Assembly (NCBI RefSeq): GCF_000422285.1
Contig: NZ_AULM01000031.1
Location: 1-43,048, forward strand
DNA: 43,048 nt
Direction: 5' to 3'
Source of the DNA: Desulfatiglans anilini DSM 4660
GTDB taxonomy: Bacteria > Desulfobacterota > DSM-4660 > Desulfatiglandales > Desulfatiglandaceae
This document shows positions 36,059 to 43,048 of this stretch, in pieces (within the stretch, counting starts at the first letter, position 1; every line of letters begins with the position of its first letter). Made by a program: the position numbers and the translations under genes. Below the pieces are notes generated by a model that searched no databases, was not told the origin of the DNA, and worked only from the letters and a program-made list of their open reading frames with translations.

Positions 36059-36075
36059 CATCGCGTTCCCCTCCT
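36059..36075 (-). promoter_or_regulatory. Ribosome-binding-like motif with ATG-TGA
   Basis: On the minus strand, AGGAGGGG (36075-36068) is followed by ATG TGA (36061-36056), i.e. a start codon immediately followed by a stop codon, in the leader upstream of the riboswitch. It may be chance or a minimal leader ORF. Confidence 0.2.
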
Positions 36076-36161
36076 GTCTTGACGTTGCGAACATTCCCGA
36101 AGCGTTGCCCGGGCGGAACCAACGAATGTGATGCTCTACAGATCTTCCGGCGACAGCCGGG

Positions 36162-36190
36162 AATATAAAATAGAGAGCAAAGCCCGTCAA
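36162..36190 (-). promoter_or_regulatory. Sigma70-type promoter for the riboswitch/protease transcript
   Basis: On the minus strand, TTGACG (plus 36185-36190) and TATATT (plus 36162-36167) are separated by 17 bp. This is a near-consensus sigma70 promoter. The transcript would begin near 36155, leaving about 115 nt before the aptamer. A CCGGCTGTCGCCGG hairpin lies just inside the transcript. Confidence 0.6.
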
Positions 36191-36433
36191 GCAATAAAAT
36201 GCCATTAACCATCTATTCATACCGATCTAGGTGAAATTATCCGGTCAAGGATGAAGTCTATTGGCAATTTTTTCATAATAATAGAAATATGCGCCAACTC
36301 ATATTAACGCGTACTAAAATAATCAGAAAGAGTTTTAATAGCATACAAACTTATTTAAGCAATACTACACTCTATGCAATATGGATATGTACTGCATGTT
36401 TTACAGATAAATTATTATATAATAAAGGAATTG

Positions 36434-36865
36434 GTGGAGGCGATGAAAGAAAATGATAAAATTCAATTTGTAGAGAAAAGAGCATTCCAGCGCTTTTTAC
36501 TCGACAAAGATGTCTATTCTTTCACACACGCTGGCAAAATACTTGGCCTGATCAAGGATATCAGTACAGGTGGCATGACTGTTCAGTACGTCGTTCTGAA
36601 TGAGCGCCAACCGATAGATACCCTCTTTGATCTTGTCGACATCTTTATGATAGGCGGTCATTTCGTCGTTCGAGACACTCCGTGCAGAATAATCTACGAT
36701 CGGCGCTGCCCCAGAGAAGATCATTCATTCGGGCTGGTGGAAACGCGACGTATGGGCATTCAGTTTGGTCGCCTTTCAGCGGACCGCCAGGCCGCCATCA
36801 AGACCCTCATCGAAACATGCGCCCTGAGAGTTGCCCCGGAGAATACCGGGCCGGAATTGGCTTAA
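36434..36865 (+). CDS. PilZ-domain protein
   Basis: A protein of about 140-145 residues with the PilZ c-di-GMP-binding pattern: EKRAFQRF (RxxxR) near the start, DISTGGM (D/NxSxxG) and a terminal MGIQFG segment. It is expected to bind c-di-GMP and to act as a receptor for EPS or motility control. It sits next to a c-di-GMP riboswitch and within an EPS locus, which supports c-di-GMP control of the region. The start is either GTG 36434 (AAAGGA upstream) or ATG 36443 (GGAGG only two nucleotides upstream); both give the same domain. Confidence 0.78.
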   Translation: MEAMKENDKIQFVEKRAFQRFLLDKDVYSFTHAGKILGLIKDISTGGMTVQYVVLNERQPIDTLFDLVDIFMIGGHFVVRDTPCRIIYDRRCPREDHSFGLVETRRMGIQFGRLSADRQAAIKTLIETCALRVAPENTGPELA

Positions 36866-37064
36866 CAAGCCGCGGAAAAAAACATCCGCTGCGTTATCCC
36901 CAACCCGCCCCCCTGCGTTGCATCCATAAGAGGTTATTATTCCAAGTGATTTTGCAAGCCTTTCACGTGGCCGTTTTTCAAAGGCCTGCATGCATGCAAT
37001 TTTCCGTTCAGGATGCCTCTTTCAGAGTCTACCCTCCCCGACTGTTGCAAATCCCCATACAACC

Positions 37065-39743
37065 TCAATCGAGGAAATGGGGAAGCGGCGGGAAGACGCC
37101 GCTTCGGATATTGATCACGATCTCCTTATCATACGGATCGAGCGGCAGGGCTCCAGCCTGATCCAACACAGCTGAAAACGCCGCCTCTGCTGTTTGAGTG
37201 GTAACTGGAGGTACGTCCAGGGGCGCCGACAGTCGGGAGAGGTCCAACTCCTGAGGAGGCAGGATATTTCCGTCAATCCAGGCAGCCGAAGCCGCATCGA
37301 AATACCAGATTGCGGCATGCCCCCTTGTACTGTTCGGAGCGAGCCGGTAAACGTTATTAACGATGTTGGCTCGTGCACCCATGGCCAGTAGTGTTCCGTA
37401 GCTTCCCCATTGGTACATAACATTATTACGCAAATCGAAAACACCTTCATTCAATGAGGGAAGTCTTGCACCGCTATTGTAGAACAAATTGTGATGCAGA
37501 GTGATATTGGTTGTCCCGTTATATTTAACGAGGCTTTGTTTCCACGTATTTGCGAGAATACACCACGAAACAGTTATATCCTTGCTTGCACCGTAGCTAT
37601 AACCGGTAATGTCCAGATTGCCGTCGCCTGAATCAGCGATAGAACAATGATCTATGATCATATTACAGCATGAATTAATCTGGACACAATCAAAAGGGAA
37701 ACTGGATTTTCTGACCCGCAATCCTCTAAGAATGATATTTTCAGAACCAATGACGTAAAGTGTCATATCCGAGAAAACGACTCCAGACCCCAATCCATCA
37801 AGGGTAACATTCTGCAACTGGTCCAGGTGGATATCTGAATGATAGCTCCAATCACCCGAAAGCCGGATGGATGCATTTCCACCCGCTGAACAGGTGGCAC
37901 TGAGGATGGCCTCCAATTCCGATGGACTGCTGGCCGTGAATTCCTCATGTCCCCACCCACCGGTCGTTGCAGCGCCGAACCCCTCAGCAAATCCTTCATA
38001 GGCGGGCTCCTGCATCACGACGATATCGACGGTATCCGAGGAAAGTGCGCCATCCGCGAAAAGAACCTCTACGTGTACGGTATACGCGCCTTCCATTTCG
38101 TACCGGTGCACGGGTTCAGATTCCGCTGACGTACTTCCGTCTCCGAAATCCCATGCAAAGGAAACAACGGGATCGGAATAAAAGGAAACAGCCCGAAAAT
38201 GGACATTTTCCCCTGGCACCACCGCCTGTGGCTCCGCAACAGCTGTCACCGAATCCTCCCCCGGAAGGTGGTATTGAACGTACAGTGCAGCCGCCTCTGA
38301 TGGATCCCCTTCAAAAGCTCGCAGGCTGCGGTAGGAGGAACTTCCGTTGTCATACACAAGAATGCTGATGGGATTGCCCTCCTGCCATCCCGGCAATTCG
38401 ATCACGCTCTGCAGCAACTGCCTCAGGTTCGGGCTTGCGTTGTACACGCCCGATTGCCAGACGGGGCTGCGGTCCAGCACCGATTCGCTGGTGTAAAGCC
38501 TTGAACTGAGATCTAACGACCTCCAGCCGAAGGCCTCGGAATAGGCTGAACGCTCGGCGACGTATTTGAGACTTACGTCGTTCTCCACACCGGATGCGCA
38601 GGCCATCAGAAGGTGGGCCTTTTCTACCGCCGCGTTGGGAGGAATCGGACAATTCAGAAACCGGAAGCCGGCCGTCTGATCCTTTCCGATTAAAATTACG
38701 CTGTTACTTGACACAACGGCCCCGTTGTAAGTCTTTTCGAAGGCATCGTTCTCTCCGGCCGTCACAGAAAGAAAAGCCTCCTGTAGAAGGCCGTCCGGAG
38801 GGATATACGTGATGTGGCGCGAAGCGGTCCCGCAATTGCCGGACCCGTCCCAAGCCCGTACCGTAATCGAGTTTGCGCCTTCGACCAAGGGCACGTCCAG
38901 GATGGACCATTCACCTGTACCGGTTGCGGCCGCCTTGTATCCGGAGCGGGTCTCACATTCGACCTTTGTCACGAGGATGTTGTCCCAGGCCGTACCTTCG
39001 AGATCGATCCAGGGTTCCGATCTTTTCGTATCGGCAGGAGGCGTGAGGATGCTCACATCGGGGGGCACGGTGTCGTTCGAAGGGTCGGAAGGATCGTAAA
39101 GATAGTGAACGACGAGTTCAGCCGCATGGGCCGTGACGTAATCGATATGGTCCACCTTGCGAATACCTTCACTACCGTGGTCCTCGACGATAAGGGAAAG
39201 AGCGCCTCCCTGGACCCACCCCGGGCGGGAAATAATCTCCTGCACGATATCAGACAGTTCGGGACTCGCGCTGAAATCATAATGGTTCCAAGCCCCCGGC
39301 GTATCGATCACTGCTGCGCTCGTGCGTTTCCGACCACTGAGGCCATGAGGCGCGGTGTCAAACGGCATCGAGTCATCAGACGCATCGCCCGTATACCGGA
39401 GCGTGATCGAACGCGTCTCATACCCGGAGGCATATTGAAACAATTGGGCGGATTCGATGATCGCGTTCCTGGGAATTTGAACCTCGTCAAATCGATAGGC
39501 AAGCAGATAGTTTTTCCCCGCGTAGGTGTATTTCTTGTTTGTGGCGACAAAGCCGCTATCGAGTGATTCGACGGCATCATCCAACGATGCCGCCACCCGG
39601 CACCTGGCAACGATTTCATTTTCCTGTGCCGCGGTCAAAGACGTCGGAAGGCAGACGCTCAGTAACAGGAGCACACACGCAGAAATGGCCCAGCGGTGCA
39701 GAAGATCACTGCTTTTCCTCGTTTCTCTCTGAAGTACCATCAT
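37065..39743 (-). CDS. Secreted pectate-lyase-like protein with Ig-like, CBM96-like and PKD modules
   Basis: The protein of about 892 residues starts with a signal peptide (ISACVLLLLSVCLPTSLTAA). It continues with a CBM96/DNRLRE-like module, an Ig-like domain (PPDVSILTPP), a second CBM96-like module (EKTYNGAVVSSN) and a PKD domain (FAWDFGDGSTSAES, YTVHVEVLFADG). The C-terminal ~300 residues resemble pectate lyases of the PL1/Pec_lyase_C beta-helix type: GFGAATTGGWG, the calcium-site run IDHCSIADSGDGNLDITG and ITLHHNLFYNSGARLP with the catalytic-type arginine. It could cut or bind a uronic-acid polymer. A GGAGGTGA ribosome binding site supports ATG 39743 (39740 and TTG 39746 are nearly equivalent). 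Confidence 0.82.
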   Translation of the reverse strand: MMVLQRETRKSSDLLHRWAISACVLLLLSVCLPTSLTAAQENEIVARCRVAASLDDAVESLDSGFVATNKKYTYAGKNYLLAYRFDEVQIPRNAIIESAQLFQYASGYETRSITLRYTGDASDDSMPFDTAPHGLSGRKRTSAAVIDTPGAWNHYDFSASPELSDIVQEIISRPGWVQGGALSLIVEDHGSEGIRKVDHIDYVTAHAAELVVHYLYDPSDPSNDTVPPDVSILTPPADTKRSEPWIDLEGTAWDNILVTKVECETRSGYKAAATGTGEWSILDVPLVEGANSITVRAWDGSGNCGTASRHITYIPPDGLLQEAFLSVTAGENDAFEKTYNGAVVSSNSVILIGKDQTAGFRFLNCPIPPNAAVEKAHLLMACASGVENDVSLKYVAERSAYSEAFGWRSLDLSSRLYTSESVLDRSPVWQSGVYNASPNLRQLLQSVIELPGWQEGNPISILVYDNGSSSYRSLRAFEGDPSEAAALYVQYHLPGEDSVTAVAEPQAVVPGENVHFRAVSFYSDPVVSFAWDFGDGSTSAESEPVHRYEMEGAYTVHVEVLFADGALSSDTVDIVVMQEPAYEGFAEGFGAATTGGWGHEEFTASSPSELEAILSATCSAGGNASIRLSGDWSYHSDIHLDQLQNVTLDGLGSGVVFSDMTLYVIGSENIILRGLRVRKSSFPFDCVQINSCCNMIIDHCSIADSGDGNLDITGYSYGASKDITVSWCILANTWKQSLVKYNGTTNITLHHNLFYNSGARLPSLNEGVFDLRNNVMYQWGSYGTLLAMGARANIVNNVYRLAPNSTRGHAAIWYFDAASAAWIDGNILPPQELDLSRLSAPLDVPPVTTQTAEAAFSAVLDQAGALPLDPYDKEIVINIRSGVFPPLPHFLD

Positions 39744-39746
39744 CAA

Positions 39747-40384
39747 TCACCTCCAAAAGGAACGCCCATCAGGAAAGAAGCCCCGGTCGGGAACGCAATG
39801 AAATCGAAAAAACATTTCCTGCTAGACATAATCATTCTACCAAAGGCATTCTTAAATCAAATATGCAACGCAATATAAAAAAAATTACATTAACACAACA
39901 AAACTTTCATATATTTACAGTTACATACAAATCAAATTTCAGTAACTTTGATAATAAAACATGACATAATGCCATACATGTATTCTACATTAAGCAATAT
40001 CTCTTTGGCATGATTCTTTTCATATTATAAGACATTTGTCAATCACTAATATTACATCATGATTTTTTTTCTTCGTCTGACAAATTATGTAAAAATATTA
40101 ATGGTAATTATGCTGAGTCCGTAAATCTTCAACGTTTTCCGAAAAAGCAACTTGATTATGCTGAGTGCATGATTGAAAGAAGGAATTCGGCCAAAACTTT
40201 CCGACATAACTCCTATCATATATCGCCCTTAACTTCTCGAACGATTCCAACACGGAAATCATTTATCCTACTCGAACAGTCTGCAGCTCCATCAGGTCGT
40301 CCATAAAGGGGATTCCAACCTGGGTTGAGCCGGTCAGTCAAAATCGATTCCCGGATGGACCTGCTGAATGCTGACAGTTCATTC
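39747..40384. other. Gene-free AT-rich region between the pectate-lyase-like gene and repeat D
   Basis: No gene can be supported. The AT-rich stretch 39830-40060 probably holds the minus-strand promoter of the pectate-lyase-like gene. Two 12-bp direct repeats (ATTATGCTGAGT) are found at 40107 and 40155. Confidence 0.4.
40107..40166 (+). repeat. Two 12-bp direct repeats upstream of the recombinase
   Basis: ATTATGCTGAGT occurs exactly at 40107-40118 and 40155-40166, 48 bp apart. They lie about 450-500 bp upstream of the tyrosine recombinase gene and could be recombinase binding or element-boundary sites, or chance. Confidence 0.4.
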
Positions 40385-40560
40385 GTTTCCATCCGAAAAT
40401 GCTTTTTCGCCAATCTCGACATCAATCTGTACGTTTGCTTGTGCGGCGACCAACAGGTCATCTCAGCTCAACCACCTGATTTCCTGGATATTCGCAAAAG
40501 CTCCTCATTTCCGGATTGGAAACGGGGTTGCACCAGAAAACCATTTCCTGATGAAATCTC
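40385..40560 (+). repeat. Structured dispersed repeat, copy D (leader of the recombinase)
   Basis: Copy D: TTTCCATCCGAAAATG, then CGCCAATCTCGACATC, hairpin 2 CTGTAC/GTGCGG (40427-40446) and the third hairpin TTTCC/GGAAA (40508-40522). Hairpin 2 pairs only through two G-U wobbles, compared with copy B. The repeat ends about 55 nt upstream of the recombinase ATG at 40615. Confidence 0.65.
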
Positions 40561-40614
40561 ATTTAAGACAGGTATTCAATAATTCTAAAAACCATTGCTT
40601 AGTGGGGAAATATC

Positions 40615-41610
40615 ATGAAAAGCTTGCATGGAGGATTAAGTTTTAATAAAATATTGCAGAAATTTCTCTATTCAGACCTTGCCGATCAATCAGGCTTACG
40701 TCCCAAAACCCTTGTTGCATACCGCGATACCCTCAGGATATTTCTGGAATTCATGGAAGCGCGCTATTCCAAGGACGCATCCGATCTGACCCCGGCCGAT
40801 CTGAGCGCCTCTGTTGTCATTGAATTCCTGAAATATCTCGAGACGGTTCGCGGCAATGTCCCGAAAACGATCAACATCCGCCTGGCGGCTCTGCGCTCGT
40901 TCATGGCATTCGCCGCTGCCCATGACCCCAAGGCCCGTCTCATCCTGAAAGACCTGCAGACAATTCCAGTAAAGCGCCTGAAAAAACCCGAAATGAGCTG
41001 CCTATCCCACGAAGAAGTTCTGGCGATCATACAGGCCCCCAATCCATCCACTTGGTCGGGAGCAAGAGATCGCGCGATGCTTGCAACTCTTTACAACTGC
41101 GGTGCCCGGGTATCGGAGATCGTTTTGCTGCGGCGATCCGACGTCTACTTGAACGGCTCTGGAAGCATCCGGTTGCACGGAGGGGGACTGAAGGAAAGAA
41201 GGATTCCACTTTGGTCGATGACTCGGCATCATATTCTCGAATGGTTGGGAACAGCGCGCATAGGGAGCGACGCCCCTTTGTTCCCGAACCGGAAGGGCCA
41301 AATATTGACTCGCTCCGGTGTCGAGGACCGTTTGCGCAAGGCAGTGACGGCAGCCGCCACGCGGATGACCTCCCTCACGTGCAGAGCGGTTTCCCCTGAG
41401 ATGATCAGACGCACGACAGCCGTCCATCTTCTCAAGACAGGCGTCTCTCCGGGCGCCATGGCTATCTGGCTAGGCCTTTCGACCAGCGCAAGTGTCCGCA
41501 AATACACCGAAGCTGCAGCAGCAGTCCAGGGTGACAGTCTCCTCGATCTCCCTGAAATCCAAGGGAAATTTTCATCTCACTTTCGCTATCAGGACCTGCC
41601 CGCTTTCTAG
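40615..41610 (+). CDS. Tyrosine recombinase/integrase with altered catalytic residues
   Basis: The 331-residue protein has the fold of XerC/D-type tyrosine recombinases, most similar in style to the recombinases of transposon-like RIT elements. Expected catalytic residues are Arg165 (CGARVSEI), Lys193 (GGGLKER), Arg265 and Tyr297 (RKYTE), all present. The HxxR histidine is replaced by Glu262 (SPEMIRR) and the LGH histidine by Leu288 (WLGLST). With two of the canonical residues missing, full strand-exchange activity is doubtful. RIT elements carry three tandem recombinases; only one is present here. It is flanked by repeat copies D and E. Confidence 0.8.
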   Translation: MKSLHGGLSFNKILQKFLYSDLADQSGLRPKTLVAYRDTLRIFLEFMEARYSKDASDLTPADLSASVVIEFLKYLETVRGNVPKTINIRLAALRSFMAFAAAHDPKARLILKDLQTIPVKRLKKPEMSCLSHEEVLAIIQAPNPSTWSGARDRAMLATLYNCGARVSEIVLLRRSDVYLNGSGSIRLHGGGLKERRIPLWSMTRHHILEWLGTARIGSDAPLFPNRKGQILTRSGVEDRLRKAVTAAATRMTSLTCRAVSPEMIRRTTAVHLLKTGVSPGAMAIWLGLSTSASVRKYTEAAAAVQGDSLLDLPEIQGKFSSHFRYQDLPAF

Positions 41611-41613
41611 GTT

Positions 41614-41897
41614 CGTTTCCATCCGGGAATGGTCTTTCGGGACCATCTCGGCGTCCATCTGCACGTTTGCTGGTGCGCTGACCAACAGGCCGCTTCAGCA
41701 CAAACGCTTGGTTTTCTAATATGGCTCAAGCCGGGCCTTACTCCAAAGGGGTGGGACTAAGCAAGCGGAGGGTGTATACAAACCGGGAACCGCCCAGCAG
41801 GGGCGGGACCACGCGCGTGCAGCGTGTGACGAAAAATCCTCCTTTCCGGATGGGAAGCGGGGGTCCGCCGGGATGTCATTTCCGAATGGGTTCTTGA
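41614..41897 (+). repeat. Structured dispersed repeat, copy E (downstream of the recombinase)
   Basis: Copy E: TTTCCATCCGGGAATGG, then CCATCTCGGCGTCCATC, hairpin 2 CTGCAC/GTGCGC (41658-41677), the GC-rich hairpin CCGCC/GGGCGG (about 41791-41808), the GTGCAGCGTGTGA block (41817-41829) and the third hairpin TTCC/GGAA (41843-41855). It begins three to four bases after the recombinase stop codon and has no following gene. Confidence 0.65.
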
Positions 41898-42267
41898 TGA
41901 TGCAGAGCGCTTCTGATTGCGCGCAGCTGTTCTAATAATTTCTTTGACATATTCTGTAAAAACGGATATATGATCTGGCTCAGTAATCGATATTCCACTC
42001 CCATACCCAACTTCTAGACATACCGCTATCATGAGGAAAGCTCATCATTCTGAACTTTTTGAACCTCACCTTAGCTCCGATATAGAGAACCGCTGTTTTC
42101 ACATCGTGTTCTGGAGTGCGTAATCCCCCGCTTTTTCAAAAGCGAAGTCTACCTCTCACGGAGGATTCTGCTACGAGGATGGATAAGGTGTTTCTCCCTC
42201 GGCTGCCTTTGCGTCCGGAGACTTCTTTCGCGCGTTCTCTAGTTGTATACTAAAAAATCCCTTGTGA
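41898..42267. other. Gene-free stretch with a CGCTTTT/AAAAGCG hairpin
   Basis: No gene is supported here. A 7-bp inverted repeat (CGCTTTT at 42129-42135, AAAAGCG at 42138-42144) is visible. Confidence 0.35.
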
Positions 42268-42395
42268 GCAGGCTGTTAAAAACGGCTGGATGCAAGGCTT
42301 GCGAAATTCCGTGTAATCATGAACCCTTATCGGGTGCTGGCCTTACACGGGATAAGCGTAGCCATTTCGATAGGCGTTTTTCATCAGCCTGTTGC
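42268..42395. repeat. Long imperfect palindrome (mini-element candidate)
   Basis: GCAGGCTGTTAAAAACG at 42268-42284 is inversely similar to CGTTTTTCATCAGCCTG at 42375-42391. The inner arms (CCGTGTAA at 42309-42316 and TTACACGG at 42343-42350) match too. The intervening arms are about half identical in the folded state, so the whole 128-bp stretch folds into one imperfect hairpin, as in MITE-like elements. Confidence 0.5.
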
Positions 42396-42918
42396 ACGGG
42401 CCACGGCGGCAACCGGTGGAATCCCGGCCCGGCAATTCGCCCTATCTCCTCCTGTTCGCTAGGGTTCGCTCAAAAACGCACCAGGCTGAAAGACATTTTC
42501 CATCCTAGGCAAACAGCCGATCCCGTTCTGAAGGACGAGAGTCCCTCAGCATTCGCGCCGATCGGCTGGCCCCGATTGGAAATTCGATGCAGCTTCGAAG
42601 CTATCCGGTCTGCTCCCGTTAAATTCACCGGATTCGCGCAGCAGAAATCTATAGATAGAGCTCCCTGGACATAATTACAAGTGAGGAACGCTATGTTTAT
42701 TAACGCCGGTCAAAAAATGGACAGACATAGCCGGTAGAAAACTGGCCAAAATGAGCGGCTGAAAAACCGGCATTGCAGGTTCTTCCTTCTTTCCTGTATG
42801 TAAAACCTGTCTTTTCTTCCTGGATCTGCTTCTTTCTCTTCTTTATTTCGTCTTTTTGTGTAATCTCGAAAGATTAGGCTCACAAGTGTTATGGTTGTCA
42901 TCCACGGGGAGGACGACC
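42396..42918. other. Gene-free stretch leading to the second insertion element
   Basis: No supported gene. The run from about 42700 (including GACAGACATAGCCGG, then ACTGGCCAAAATGAGCGG) looks like the end region of an insertion element belonging to the ORF at 42919. Confidence 0.35.
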
Positions 42919-43048
42919 ATGAACGAGACTATTCGATGCCTCCATTGCGGATCTGTTTTCGAGCGCAATCCGCGCATCAAGACCCAACGCTACTGCGCCC
43001 GGAAGGAATGCCAGCGTGCCCGGAAGCGCCAGTGGCAGCGTGAAAAAC
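42919..43048 (+). CDS. Partial small zinc-binding transposon-associated protein
   Basis: The reading frame starts at ATG 42919 behind GGGGAGGAC and runs off the window. The 43 visible residues, beginning MNETIRCLHCGSVFERNPRI and followed by QRYCARKECQRARKRQWQ, form a CxxC...CxxxxC zinc-binding motif. This is a familiar pattern for short proteins carried by deltaproteobacterial insertion elements. Because only the N-terminus is seen, the family and the element type cannot be fixed. Confidence 0.5.
   Translation, partial: MNETIRCLHCGSVFERNPRIKTQRYCARKECQRARKRQWQREK

Noticed and set aside
13860-41897. CRISPR array as an explanation of the repeats
   Set aside because: The copies are long, imperfect and kilobases apart, without regular spacers or cas genes.
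42195-42225. ACGCAAAG-like sequence on the minus strand (plus CTTTGCGT near 42207), resembling the GEMM-I core
   Set aside because: Its neighbourhood lacks the P2 hairpin, the GGTAGC-type block and a pairing P1, and no gene follows; probably chance.
42243-42674. 143-residue plus-strand frame over the palindrome
   Set aside because: Its sequence is dominated by the imperfect palindrome and low-similarity flanks, with no motif and no ribosome binding site.

Overview
The window is most of an exopolysaccharide (EPS) assembly and secretion locus. It probably comes from a Gram-negative Desulfobacterota-like bacterium. That placement is inferred from gene content (a Wza/Wzz/ExeA-type ATPase/CpsD order, Wzy and Wzx, a GEMM-I riboswitch, a PilZ protein) and from overall style; no rRNA or marker gene confirms it. 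Most genes are moderately GC-rich, with AT-rich islands whose edges often fall inside genes.

Left edge (1-553): a partial minus-strand transposase-like ORF and a strong 10-bp inverted repeat lie next to the 3' remnant of a Wza-type export gene, so the outer-membrane export gene looks cut by an insertion sequence. From 637 to about 18 kb the genes run on the plus strand: Wzz-like co-polymerase, ExeA-type ATPase with a LysM-like domain, a CpsD-like P-loop protein that has lost its Walker A lysine, a Wzy/WaaL-type ligase/polymerase, two GT4 glycosyltransferases, a methyltransferase, a FemAB/CelD-like acyltransferase, a polysaccharide deacetylase, a third GT4, a small STAS-like protein, a GT2, a second deacetylase broken by a frameshift, and an ATP-grasp ligase.

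The middle part (17.7-31 kb) holds a secreted CBM96/DNRLRE-type protein, a very large GlmS-like amidotransferase/SIS protein, a UDP-glucuronate 4-epimerase-type enzyme, a Wzx-type flippase, a secreted Ig-like protein and two divergent asparagine-synthetase-like amidotransferases. The right part (31-40 kb) encodes secreted surface proteins: a secreted APNGT-type surface protein, a subtilisin-like protease and a pectate-lyase-like protein, the last two carrying repeated Ig-like and CBM96-like modules, plus a PilZ protein. The end (40-43 kb) is mobile: a tyrosine recombinase lacking two canonical catalytic residues, repeats, a long imperfect palindrome and the start of a second transposon-type gene.

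Together the genes suggest synthesis, flipping, polymerisation and export of a polysaccharide, possibly a (partly amidated) polyuronate, with co-encoded binding and trimming proteins. Two RNA-level features stand out. One is a c-di-GMP-I (GEMM-I) riboswitch with an enlarged P3 arm in front of the subtilase gene. The other is a family of about 120-280 bp structured repeats, five copies in one orientation, four of them directly in front of a start codon (a glycosyltransferase, the flippase, an asparagine-synthetase-like gene and the recombinase).
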